From a virus, in the IMG/VR virus record IMGVR_UViG_3300043399_000562, positions 1 to 61,311 of that record: a DNA stretch of 61,311 bases. One strand, given 5' to 3'. Below are positions 47,248 to 54,943 of the stretch, piece after piece. How positions within the stretch are numbered: position 1 is the stretch's first letter; the number at the start of each line of letters is the position of its first letter. A program made the translations under genes and the position numbers. The notes beneath the pieces are model-generated. The model was not told where the DNA came from. It ran no database searches and saw only the letters and a program-made list of their open reading frames with translations.

Positions 47248-47940
47248 ATGGCACTCAAGAGCGTCAAGAAGGGCAAGAACTTCGAGGTATTCGAGGACGA
47301 CCGTGGTGAGAAGCTGATCCGCATCGACAAGGTGCGCGTCAGCTACCCGGCATTCGGTCGGCAGAAGGAACAGGAAGACGACAACGGCGGTACGAGCAAG
47401 TCGTGGGGCGGCGTCGCCATGCTCCCGAAGGCCACGCATGTCGAGGCGAAAGATGCGTTCATGTCGATCCTGAACGCGATCATGGACAAGGAGAAGGTCA
47501 AGATCCCTCCCGAGTTCCGGTGCATCAAGAACGGTGATGACAAGGACAAGGAGGAATACAACGGCCATTGGCTGATCAACTTCTCGGACAAGAAGCGGCG
47601 GCCTGCCGTACGCGACGAGCACGGTCGGCTGATTATCGATCCGGAGCGTGCGCACGATCACGAGTACATCGAGGGCGCTCTGGACGCGATCGACGAGATG
47701 TTCTTCGGTGGCGTGTGGATCTCGGTGCTGCTGCGCCCCTGGTATTTCAACGGCAAGTCGCGTGCGTCGGCGAAGACGTATCCGAAGCGTCTGTGCTGCG
47801 GATTCAATGGCGTCAAGTTTGACCGGACCGACAAGCCGTTTGGCAATGGCCGCATCGACGACAGCGACGCATGGGGTGAAGCCGATCAAGATGGCTCGTC
47901 TCACGCCGGGAACGATCGGGACGAAGACGATGGGCTGTGA
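47248..47940 (+). CDS. ssDNA-binding protein, DUF2815 (T7 gp2.5-like fold)
   Basis: 230 aa from ATG 47248, one base after the previous stop. The DUF2815 pattern is visible in DKVRVSYPAFGRQKEQE, WGGVAMLPKATHVEAKDAFM, HWLINFSDKKRRPAVRDEHG and GGVWISVLLRPWYFNGKSR. It ends with an acidic flexible tail, GNDRDEDDGL, as in ssDNA-binding proteins where the tip recruits partners. Same tip class as several other proteins in this genome. Confidence 0.87.
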   Translation: MALKSVKKGKNFEVFEDDRGEKLIRIDKVRVSYPAFGRQKEQEDDNGGTSKSWGGVAMLPKATHVEAKDAFMSILNAIMDKEKVKIPPEFRCIKNGDDKDKEEYNGHWLINFSDKKRRPAVRDEHGRLIIDPERAHDHEYIEGALDAIDEMFFGGVWISVLLRPWYFNGKSRASAKTYPKRLCCGFNGVKFDRTDKPFGNGRIDDSDAWGEADQDGSSHAGNDRDEDDGL

Positions 47941-48019
47941 CGCAACGGCGGTGTCGCACTTCCTCGCATTCTGTGCCGGTCTAATCGTCGCGTACAACAT
48001 CATTTGCAAGTCACGATGA
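47930..48019 (+). CDS. Possible tiny membrane protein (29 aa)
   Basis: An ATG at 47930 within the end of the ssDNA-binding gene opens MGCDATAVSHFLAFCAGLIV then AYNIICKSR, a single hydrophobic helix. No strong ribosome site. Included because coupled tiny membrane peptides are a feature of this genome. Confidence 0.3.
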   Translation: MGCDATAVSHFLAFCAGLIVAYNIICKSR

Positions 48020-48051
48020 CCGGTCATCCGGAGCCGCTGCGGTACAGCGGC
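48015..48051. promoter_or_regulatory. Perfect palindrome and adjacent hairpin
   Basis: GATGACCGGTCATC (48015-48028) is a perfect 14-bp palindrome, followed by GCCGCTG-CGGTA-CAGCGGC (48033-48051), a strong hairpin without a U-run. The pair lies in the gap between the ssDNA-binding gene and the 65-aa gene and may attenuate transcription into the polymerase gene. Confidence 0.5.
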
Positions 48052-48077
48052 GTTCACCAACCCTGAAGGGAAACATC

Positions 48078-48275
48078 ATGGAAATGGAAAAGTGCAAGCA
48101 GGGCACGAAGGTCATGGTCGATATGCGCAACGGCGGCAGGGAGAAGGCGGTGCTGCTCGGCCCGCCCGAGATCCGAGGGAAGGGCCACTACGTCCAGGTG
48201 GGCTACGTGGACGACAAGGGCAAGGCCACCGGCAAGACTGGCTGGAAGCGCCCGAGCGAACTCACCAAGCGGTGA
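48078..48275 (+). CDS. Small beta-barrel-like protein (65 aa)
   Basis: ATG 48078 after GAAGGGAAA. Reads MEMEKCKQGTKVMVDMRNGG, HYVQVGYVDDKGKATGKTGW and ends KRPSELTKR. An SH3-like small barrel is plausible. Located between ssDNA-binding protein and polymerase. Confidence 0.72.
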   Translation: MEMEKCKQGTKVMVDMRNGGREKAVLLGPPEIRGKGHYVQVGYVDDKGKATGKTGWKRPSELTKR

Positions 48276-48389
48276 TGGCAGCGCACTGGCCGAACGGCTA
48301 GTGTGCTTCGGCGGGTGTCCGATTGGGATCTCCACCGAAGCAACAGAGAGCGGGCTAGGCCGAGAGCCGCGCGAAGCCCGGCATACAGC

Positions 48390-50432
48390 ATGACCCCTCA
48401 TTACGCATCGAATCGGCCTCGGGCCGTATGCGATACCGAGTGCTTTTCGAACTACTGGTCGATCGGCTTTCAGTCAGTAGAAGATGAGCGCCGGAAGGTG
48501 TTCGAGTTCTACCCGGGTCATCCACTCGATCGCGCGGGCATCGCGAAGGTTCTGCGGAACTGGTGCATCGTTGGCTTCAACATCATCAAGTACGACATTC
48601 CGATGATCGTTGTGGCGATGCAGCCCGCGGTCACGAATCAGTTCCTGAAGCGATGCAGCGATGAATTGATCCTGACGGGTGTGCCGCATTGGAAGTGGCT
48701 TCGGAACATGGACCTAGAGGTCCCGTCATTCATCGATGCCATCGACCTGATGGATGTCAACCCGGGCGCTGCTGCGAAGCCTTCTCTCAAGATCTGCGGA
48801 GGACGCCTCCACAGCAAGCGGATGCAGGATCTGCCATTCGAGCACGACCATGTGCTGACGGACGACGACCGTGCTGTCATTCGTTCGTATCACGGCAACG
48901 ACCTTGAACTGACGCTGGACCTGCACTCCGAGTTGCAGCCTCAGATCGAGCTACGCATCGCCATGAGTAAGCAGTACGGCGTTGATCTGCGAAGCAAGTC
49001 GGACGCACAGATTGCCGAGGCTGTCATTCGCAAGGAGATCGAGCGTTTGACCAAGACTCCCGTCTACAGGCCTGAGATCAATGCTGGTGTCTTCTACTAC
49101 GAGCCGCCGAAGTGGTTGGGCTTCGACACTCAGTCGATGAGGCAAGTGTTGCATGAGGTGCGGAAGACACCTTTCGTCGTTGATCAGACCGGCGTCGTGC
49201 AGATGCCGAAGTACCTAGCAGACAAGAAGATCGAGATCGGCAGCAGTGTCTACCGCATGGGCATCGGCGGCTTGCATAGCAGCGAAGAGAGCGTTGCCTA
49301 CCGCTCCGATGATGAGTTTGTCCTGACAGGTCCTGATGTCACCAGCTACTACCCGAACATCATCATCAAGAACCGCTTGATCCCTGAGCACCTCGGGCAG
49401 CCGTTCCTCGATGTCTACAGCAGCATCTATCAGCGACGTGTAGCAGCGAAGCGCAAGGGCGACAAGACCACTAGTGAGTCGCTCAAGATCGTGCTTAACG
49501 GTTCGTTCGGAAAGCTGGGCTCGCCTTACTCGGTGCTGTATTCGCCCAACTTGATGATCCAGACCACGGTTACGGGGCAACTTGCTCTGCTGATGCTGAT
49601 CGAGCGGCTTGAGCAGAGTGGTGTGAAGGTCGTCAGTGCCAACACCGATGGCATCGTTAACCTCGTGCGCCGCAAGCATCTTGATGTCTACACTGATGTT
49701 ATTTGGGACTGGGAGGAACGCACGGGCTTCAACATGGAGGACTCTCAGTTCTCCGCACTCTATTGCCGCGACGTGAATGCATACATCGCCGTTGACACAA
49801 AGGGCAAGGCCAAGACCAAGGGTGCGTTTGCAACCGGAGGGCCTGGGATGCCTGCAGCAATGGGGCTGAAGAAGAATCCGGCTTCTGACATCTGCTCAGA
49901 CGCAGCGGTTCTGTTCTTGTCGAAAGGCATTCCCATCGAAACGACGATCAACTCGTGCAACGACATTCGTAAGTTCGTCACAGTTCGGCGCGTGAACGGC
50001 GGCGCACACATTGACGGTGTGCCGATCGGGAAGGCTGTTCGCTGGTACATGTCCACGCAGCGTTCTGATGCGCTGCAGTATCTGAAGGACAACAAGAAAG
50101 TTCCGAGGTCCGAAGGCGCGATGCCGATCATGGAGTTGCCCGAAGGGTATATCTGCCCGCCCGACCTCGATCGGGCCTGGTACATCCGTGAGAGTTACGC
50201 AATCCTTCAAGACGTTGGCTACGGGTCCATTGATCCTAAGCTGCGTGGACGGTCAGGTGTCTTCTTTGGGACGCTGCCGAAGCAAAAGACCGTGCATAAG
50301 GTCGTTGCTTCTACGGGAGTTGCGCTTTGCGGCAGGACGCGGGAAAGCATCCGCATCGAATGGGAAGAGTTGAACTCTGTTCCAATCGGTCAGCGGCTCT
50401 GTAGCAACTGCAGGAAAGTGAGTGATCTGTGA
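48390..50432 (+). CDS. DNA polymerase, family B type, with 3'-5' exonuclease domain
   Basis: 680 aa from ATG 48390; 114 nt of possible leader precede it and no strong ribosome site is seen. Exonuclease motifs: VCDTECFSNYW (DxE), VGFNIIKYDIPMI, and SYHGNDLELTLDL. Polymerase motif A is GPDVTSYYPNIIIKNR, motif B is SLKIVLNGSFGKLGSP and motif C is VVSANTDGIVNL. In motif C the first Asp of the usual DTD is Asn (NTD). The C-terminus has a CxxC (RLCSNCRK). It replicates the phage DNA. Confidence 0.88.
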   Translation: MTPHYASNRPRAVCDTECFSNYWSIGFQSVEDERRKVFEFYPGHPLDRAGIAKVLRNWCIVGFNIIKYDIPMIVVAMQPAVTNQFLKRCSDELILTGVPHWKWLRNMDLEVPSFIDAIDLMDVNPGAAAKPSLKICGGRLHSKRMQDLPFEHDHVLTDDDRAVIRSYHGNDLELTLDLHSELQPQIELRIAMSKQYGVDLRSKSDAQIAEAVIRKEIERLTKTPVYRPEINAGVFYYEPPKWLGFDTQSMRQVLHEVRKTPFVVDQTGVVQMPKYLADKKIEIGSSVYRMGIGGLHSSEESVAYRSDDEFVLTGPDVTSYYPNIIIKNRLIPEHLGQPFLDVYSSIYQRRVAAKRKGDKTTSESLKIVLNGSFGKLGSPYSVLYSPNLMIQTTVTGQLALLMLIERLEQSGVKVVSANTDGIVNLVRRKHLDVYTDVIWDWEERTGFNMEDSQFSALYCRDVNAYIAVDTKGKAKTKGAFATGGPGMPAAMGLKKNPASDICSDAAVLFLSKGIPIETTINSCNDIRKFVTVRRVNGGAHIDGVPIGKAVRWYMSTQRSDALQYLKDNKKVPRSEGAMPIMELPEGYICPPDLDRAWYIRESYAILQDVGYGSIDPKLRGRSGVFFGTLPKQKTVHKVVASTGVALCGRTRESIRIEWEELNSVPIGQRLCSNCRKVSDL

Positions 50433-50707
50433 GAGAGAAGAACGAGCTAGAAAGCAACATCGAGAGTGAAATCATCGACTTCGCTCAGGTGCGCGGATGG
50501 TGGGAGGCGAAGTTTGTCTCTCCGGGTCTGCGCGGCGTATGCGATCGCATCATGCTGCGCCGAGGCAGAACCGTCTTTATCGAGGTGAAGAGGCCGGGTG
50601 AAGAACCAACTCCGCAACAGAAGAGGCGAATGATGGAGATCCGTGCGCAGGGCGCCGAGGTCTACTGGGTCACGAGTCTGGAGCAGGCCCGTGGAATCCT
50701 TCGATGA
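50429..50707 (+). CDS. VRR-NUC domain nuclease
   Basis: 92 aa, GTG 50429 overlapping the polymerase stop. The core is SEIIDFAQVRGWWEAKFVSP, RGVCDRIMLRRGRTVFIEVK and GAEVYWVTSLEQARGIL, with D and ExK of a PD-(D/E)XK fold. Stand-alone VRR-NUC proteins sit next to SNF2 helicases in phages; they are Holliday-junction or structure-specific nucleases. Confidence 0.9.
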   Translation: MREKNELESNIESEIIDFAQVRGWWEAKFVSPGLRGVCDRIMLRRGRTVFIEVKRPGEEPTPQQKRRMMEIRAQGAEVYWVTSLEQARGILR

Positions 50708-52286
50708 TCGCATCCGTCGCAAGTTCGAACTGGTCCAGTACGACCGTTCGGACATGCGCGACTATCAGGTCGAGGATGTAGAGACATTCAAGCGCATGCC
50801 GTATGGATTTGCCTACATCGGCATGGGCCTTGGCAAGACCGTTACGTTTGGAACGCTGATCTACGATCTGATCTGCGACGGCATGGATGACAAGGTGCTG
50901 ATCCTTGGTCCCATTCCCGTCATCGCTTCGTCCTGGCCGGATGAGTTTCGCAGTTGGCGCCACTTGGCAGCACTGAACTTCACGGTGCTTCGCGAAGACG
51001 ATGCCGATCCGCGATTGAAGGCTGCAAGGAAGGCAGCGAGGCTTCGCGGCGAGAAAGAGAGTGGCGCAGAGACAGCGATGCGGGTAAGCATTCGCCACGA
51101 ACTCGCCCGTTCGCGGGCTCAGATCCACCTTGCCAACTTCGAAGCGATCGAGTGGCTGGTTGAGTTCTGGGATCGGAAGTGGCCCTACCGTCTTGTCATC
51201 ATTGACGAGGCTTCTCTGTTCAAATCGCACAAGTCAACACGGTTCGATCTATTGAAGCGCATAAGGCTTGGGCAGGGGTACATCAAGCGTCTGTATTTGC
51301 TGACAGGAACACCGTTCAGTGAGGGTCTTGAGTCGTTGTTCTCACTGACCTTTCTCTTAGACTGCGGCCAACGCTTCGGCAAGCACGTTACGAAGTTTCA
51401 GAACGAATACTTCATCAGCAACAGGTACAGCTTCAAGCTGGAGCCTCGAAGCGACGCTGCGGTGCGGTTGCTGAATGCGATCTCGGACATTTCGGTCGTG
51501 AGGAAGAGAGAAGATCACTTCGATACGAAAGACCCTCAGATCATTCGCAGGAAGGTGCTGCTTCGTCAGTCCGAGATGGAGTTGTACCAGGCGCTGCAAG
51601 ATGACTATCTGGTGAAGCTGCCAGATGGCAATGAGATCGAAGCGGAGACTGCGGCAGCACTCAGTCAGAAGTTGTGTCAACTGGCAAGCGGGGTTCTTTA
51701 CGAGACGGTCCTTGAGGAACCCGAAGGGTACGACCCGGATGATGACGACCGGCCAGACCTAGTGCGAGTGCGCAGAGTTCATCACATCCACGATCACAAG
51801 ATCGAGATGCTCAGGCAGATCGTGGACGAACTGAACGGCAAGCCAATACTTGTCTCGTATCAACATAGGTCTTCCCTCGACAGACTGGTCAAAGCGTTCC
51901 CGAAGGCAGTCAAGTGGGACAAGTCTGGCAAGACAAAGGAGCCGTGGAACAAGGGCAAGATCAAGATGATGCTGATGCATCCGAAGTCTGGAGGGCACGG
52001 AAACAACCTTCAGGCTGGCGGCCACCACATCGTCTTCTTCGACATCCCATGGTCGCGCGATCAGTTTGCTCAACTGATAGGGCGCCTCGACCGACAGGGT
52101 CAGAGGAACGAGGTTGTGGTGTTCTTGCTCATAGCTGCAATGACGATTGACGAGACGATCGCTAAGGCTCAGGAGCAGAAGCGGGACGCTGAAGAGGCTG
52201 CATACAGGTTGCTCAAGTCGATGATTGCCAAACGTCGTCGCAAATCCCGCATAACTTGTGAGGAAGATTCCACCACCGGTAGATGA
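50691..52286 (+). CDS. SNF2-family DEAD/DEAH helicase
   Basis: 531 aa from GTG 50691, which has GGAG at the right distance and overlaps the nuclease gene by 17 nt. Motifs: AYIGMGLGKTVTFGTLIYDL (Walker A variant), RLVIIDEASLFKSH (DEAH-type box as DEAS), YLLTGTPFSEGLESL (III), KMMLMHPKSGGHGNNLQAGG HH and FDIPWSRDQFAQLIGRLDRQ GQ (V-VI). Phage SNF2 proteins act in replication or branch migration. Ends 45 bp before the repressor. Confidence 0.9.
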   Translation: MESFDDRIRRKFELVQYDRSDMRDYQVEDVETFKRMPYGFAYIGMGLGKTVTFGTLIYDLICDGMDDKVLILGPIPVIASSWPDEFRSWRHLAALNFTVLREDDADPRLKAARKAARLRGEKESGAETAMRVSIRHELARSRAQIHLANFEAIEWLVEFWDRKWPYRLVIIDEASLFKSHKSTRFDLLKRIRLGQGYIKRLYLLTGTPFSEGLESLFSLTFLLDCGQRFGKHVTKFQNEYFISNRYSFKLEPRSDAAVRLLNAISDISVVRKREDHFDTKDPQIIRRKVLLRQSEMELYQALQDDYLVKLPDGNEIEAETAAALSQKLCQLASGVLYETVLEEPEGYDPDDDDRPDLVRVRRVHHIHDHKIEMLRQIVDELNGKPILVSYQHRSSLDRLVKAFPKAVKWDKSGKTKEPWNKGKIKMMLMHPKSGGHGNNLQAGGHHIVFFDIPWSRDQFAQLIGRLDRQGQRNEVVVFLLIAAMTIDETIAKAQEQKRDAEEAAYRLLKSMIAKRRRKSRITCEEDSTTGR

Positions 52287-52331
52287 ATGCATGCTAGCTT
52301 TCGATGTTCCATCGTCATCGGAGGTTAGAAA

Positions 52332-53015
52332 TTGGGATCGACGGCAGAGTTTCGTCGAGCGTTCGTCGCTAGGTTGAAGGAAGCATGCGACGAATCGTCT
52401 TTGATTCCTGATCCCGGTAAGGGTCGCCAGCAGATGATTGCCGACAGGCTTGGCGTTGGCGCAGAAGCTGTCTCGAAATGGTTCAAGGGTGTGGCAATGC
52501 CGCGTCCTGACAAGATGGCCATGCTTGCGGACCTTCTGGAGACTGATCAGTCGTGGTTGACGTTCGGCATACAGCCTGAACTGGACCGTTCTGAACGCAG
52601 GCTGCACGCCCGCGAATCTGATGGTGCCGTTCACTACGTATGGGGCTTGCTGGCGCTTGCAGGGGGACATTGCGGCGAGCCAAGCCAGCGTGACCCACGC
52701 GCGGCCTATGTTGACTTCTACGCTACGCTGCGCGGATCGGTCTATCCATTGTCGGTGCGTCTGGCAACCGATAACGGACGAGATCAGTTCAACGTCACGG
52801 TGCCCGTCGAGTACAGGTCAACTCGGGTGATCGTTGTGATCCCTGTTGGTCCTGGTCGTTACGACTGCATCGATCTTCCGATCGAGATCATCGATGAATA
52901 CAAGGAGCGTAAGGGTGGAGAGTATCGTCTGACGTTCAGCAATGGTCAGGGTGGCCGGTATTTCTTCGGAAGCCAGCAGATTCAACGGATCAAGAACTTC
53001 GGTGAGTTGAAGTGA
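52332..53015 (+). CDS. XRE-family prophage repressor (CI-like)
   Basis: 227 aa from TTG 52332, with a GGAGG ribosome site 8 nt upstream. HTH: QQMIADRLGVGAEAVSKWFK GVAMPRPDKMAMLADLLETD QSWL, typical of phage repressors. The C-terminal 120 residues are beta-rich (YPLSVRLATDNGRDQFNVTV) but lack the Ser/Lys S24 peptidase, so cleavage by RecA is not expected. A TTG start would keep its level low. It is the best candidate for binding the GTGTTC-N3-GAACAC sites. Confidence 0.82.
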   Translation: MGSTAEFRRAFVARLKEACDESSLIPDPGKGRQQMIADRLGVGAEAVSKWFKGVAMPRPDKMAMLADLLETDQSWLTFGIQPELDRSERRLHARESDGAVHYVWGLLALAGGHCGEPSQRDPRAAYVDFYATLRGSVYPLSVRLATDNGRDQFNVTVPVEYRSTRVIVVIPVGPGRYDCIDLPIEIIDEYKERKGGEYRLTFSNGQGGRYFFGSQQIQRIKNFGELK

Positions 53016-53227
53016 AGCAAGATCTTCCTTGGATAGCTCTAAAGGATGTATGCCACATGTACGGTGTGACGTTCGAGACAGCGAAGAACAAGATCGCCAT
53101 GGGGACATTTCCAGTGCCAACGTACAAGGCTGGAAAGATTCTGGTCATCGACAAGGTCGTCCATGAAACCTACTTCGCGCGCCTGCGCACGGACGGTCTT
53201 CGGCGCCTGGATTCCACCCGGAGTTGA
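53012..53227 (+). CDS. Small HTH protein, excisionase/PrtN-like (71 aa)
   Basis: GTG 53012 overlaps the repressor TGA (GTGA). MKQDLPWIALKDVCHMYGVT FETAKNKIAMGTFPVPTYKA then GKILVIDKVVHETYF is a short winged-helix typical of excisionases and AlpA/PrtN-type activators. Being cotranscribed with the repressor and convergent with the integrase, it could be a directionality factor or a repressor partner. Confidence 0.75.
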   Translation: MKQDLPWIALKDVCHMYGVTFETAKNKIAMGTFPVPTYKAGKILVIDKVVHETYFARLRTDGLRRLDSTRS

Positions 53228-53303
53228 CGACTCCACCAAGAGGCTGTAGAGTTCGCACGCCTTCGGGCAGTTGCGTGATACGGGGTTTGGTAGGGTGTGG
53301 AAT

Positions 53304-53331
53304 GGGGCCGGCGGTTCGTGCTGCCGGCCCC
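53304..53331. terminator. Bidirectional terminator between repressor and integrase units
   Basis: GGGGCCGGC (53304-53312) and GCCGGCCCC (53323-53331) form a 9-bp GC stem with a 10-nt loop; a CTCTTCC tail follows on the + strand. It lies between the convergent ends of the HTH gene and the integrase. Confidence 0.7.
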
Positions 53332-53339
53332 CTCTTCCA

Positions 53340-54353
53340 TTACGCAGCAAGTAGCTGCCTTTCCCGCTCGATCAACGACTCGGGCCGCACATGCGTGTAG
53401 CGACGTAGCATCTTCCAGTCTCGGTGCCCGCTCACTAGCGCAACCTCGTGGATCTGAAACCCCGCCTCGAACATGCGGGTTATGCCTTCGTGGCGCAGAT
53501 CGTGAAGCACGACGTCCAGCACACCGGCCTTGACGGCAGAGTCGTGAAAGACCTTGCTCACATACATGGGATTGAGCGGCCAGATCCGCTTGTCTTGTCT
53601 TGGCAAGGTCAACAGCAGTTCGAACGAGCCCTGTAGCAGCGGTACATGCTGGTGGTTGCCGAACTTGCGCGTTGGGTGCTTCCTATCCCTGACAAGCACT
53701 GTCCTGTTCTCGATGTTCAGGTCGTCCCAGGTAATGCGGCAGACCTCACCGATCCGCATGCACGTCCATAGGCAGAAGTCTAGAAGTGCGGGGCCGTGGC
53801 CACGAAACCGCTTGGCCAGCTTCGACTTGATGGCTGTCAACTCCACATTGCTGACTCTGCGGTTTCGCTCGTTGGGACGACGTAGGTAGCCGCCGTCGAA
53901 GAGTTGTGCCTTAGACCGCTCGATGTCCTTCCATGGCACATCGATGCCCCAGTGGTACTCGGCCTGCTTCAGCACCCCGCACAGACGCGCTATGTGCCAG
54001 TAGGCAGTGCTGCCACTGACATCAGTCTGCTTGAGCACCCAGTCGATGAGGCCGCGTCCATGAAGGTCGGCTAGGGTTACTCCGTCGAACCTGTTCTTGA
54101 TTGAAGGGATGTCATGGGCGAGATGAGACGCGGCCATTTGGCGCTTCGGCCCGATCTCCGTCGCGTATCGATCGATGAGGTGTGTCAGCGACAAGCGACG
54201 ACTCGATACATCGATCGCTTCCAGATTCATTTCAACTTCGCGAATCCACTTCTTCGCCTCTTTGGCGGTTTCGAACGTCTTGCTCTGTTGGGGGTGGCCG
54301 GCCTTCCGAACCAGTGCTCTGAACTTCCCACCCCTGTTGACGATGGTTCCCAT
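53340..54353 (-). CDS. int: Tyrosine integrase
   Basis: 337 aa from ATG 54353, preceded by AAGGAG. Catalytic residues are visible: Arg in FCLWTCMRIGEVCRITW, Lys region before it, VVLHDLRHEGITRMF (HxxR), ALVSGHRDWKMLRRYTHV (G-H and the nucleophilic Tyr). The N-terminal part is the arm-binding and core-binding region. It directs integration at attB. It is not an integron integrase: the extra IntI patch before the second Arg is missing. Confidence 0.92.
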   Translation of the reverse strand: MGTIVNRGGKFRALVRKAGHPQQSKTFETAKEAKKWIREVEMNLEAIDVSSRRLSLTHLIDRYATEIGPKRQMAASHLAHDIPSIKNRFDGVTLADLHGRGLIDWVLKQTDVSGSTAYWHIARLCGVLKQAEYHWGIDVPWKDIERSKAQLFDGGYLRRPNERNRRVSNVELTAIKSKLAKRFRGHGPALLDFCLWTCMRIGEVCRITWDDLNIENRTVLVRDRKHPTRKFGNHQHVPLLQGSFELLLTLPRQDKRIWPLNPMYVSKVFHDSAVKAGVLDVVLHDLRHEGITRMFEAGFQIHEVALVSGHRDWKMLRRYTHVRPESLIERERQLLAA

Positions 54354-54416
54354 TTGGCTTCTCCGTTAAGGAGATACCAAGGTACATCGTGGCACAGCAC
54401 TGGCACAGTTCCACAA

Positions 54417-54431
54417 ATGGTCGATGAACAT
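54417..54431. promoter_or_regulatory. Degenerate operator copy upstream of integrase
   Basis: ATGGTC-GAT-GAACAT matches the 12 half-site bases of GTGTTC-N3-GAACAC at nine positions and shares the GAT centre with the copy at 34985. It lies about 64 bp upstream of the integrase start and may regulate it. Confidence 0.4.
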
Positions 54432-54689
54432 TCATCGAAGAATCAAGTATTTAGGAATGCATGTGGATGACGGATGATGATGATCCGTGAAACGCAAAAG
54501 CAACGTAAATTCAAACACTTAGAGTTGCTGCAACAAACATCTCTTGGCATGACCGAGTACATGGGTTGTTCCGTAGCAACACATCAATCCTAAGAAGATC
54601 AGTCACTTAGCTTGTTTCGCGCAGATCATGGAACAACTTCTGGCACAGCCGATGGGCAAATGTCCGGCAGCTTGGGGCACGAAGGACTT

Positions 54690-54697
54690 GTGATACT
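54690..54697 (+). promoter_or_regulatory. Extended -10 promoter of the structural operon
   Basis: TGTGATACT (54689-54697) is an extended -10 box (TGn plus GATACT). A good -35 is not evident; AGCTTG or TTGGGG upstream are weak. Expected start near 54704, about 20 bp before the first ATG, so the first gene has almost no leader and no clear ribosome site. Confidence 0.6.
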
Positions 54698-54708
54698 GTC
54701 GCTGGCAA

Positions 54709-54723
54709 ATGTTCAGTGAACAC
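54709..54723. promoter_or_regulatory. Repressor operator copy at the structural operon
   Basis: ATGTTC-AGT-GAACAC is one base from the perfect palindrome. It begins 11 bp after the -10 box, the same placement as at the early leftward promoter, and ends one base before the ATG of the first gene. Binding here would block transcription start of the terminase, head and tail genes. Confidence 0.75.
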
Positions 54724-54724
54724 C

Positions 54725-54943
54725 ATGCGTGACGTCAACAAGACCCTGGTCGAGTTCGAACAGCTACTTGGCCTGGAGCCAGTGAGAGCGTGCCGAGTGC
54801 TGGGCGTCTCCTACGTCACGTATGCGCACTACCGCAACAACAGCAGGGAACTGCCGCCCTATCACCGTCGCCATATCCGTAACCTGGGATACATGACCCG
54901 GCGACAGTTAGACGCAATCATCACCGAGGTATGCAGTGGCTAA
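54725..54943 (+). CDS. Small HTH protein (72 aa) heading the structural operon
   Basis: ATG 54725 (a GTG at 54716 would place the operator inside the gene). RACRVLGVSYVTYAHYRNNS RELPPYHRRHIRNLGYM is a helix-turn-helix of the short type found just upstream of phage terminases. It may regulate late transcription or assist packaging. It overlaps the terminase small subunit by 8 nt. Confidence 0.7.
   Translation: MRDVNKTLVEFEQLLGLEPVRACRVLGVSYVTYAHYRNNSRELPPYHRRHIRNLGYMTRRQLDAIITEVCSG

Larger units (their letters stand above)
54354..54715. promoter_or_regulatory. Divergent control region between integrase and structural operon (attP/cos candidate region)
   Basis: 362 bp without a gene. It holds three copies of TGGCACAG (54390, 54401, 54641); an 8+8 inverted repeat TCGATGAA-CA-TTCATCGA (54421-54438) that overlaps a weak operator copy; and an AT-rich middle (54440-54620). 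The short direct repeats may be integrase arm sites. In lambda cos lies upstream of the terminase genes, so cos could also be here, but I cannot identify either attP core or cos. Confidence 0.5.

Noticed and set aside
53340-54353. Whether the phage integrase could be an integron integrase explaining the attC sites
   Set aside because: It has the usual phage tyrosine recombinase layout without the additional IntI segment, and there is no attI-like arrangement beside it.
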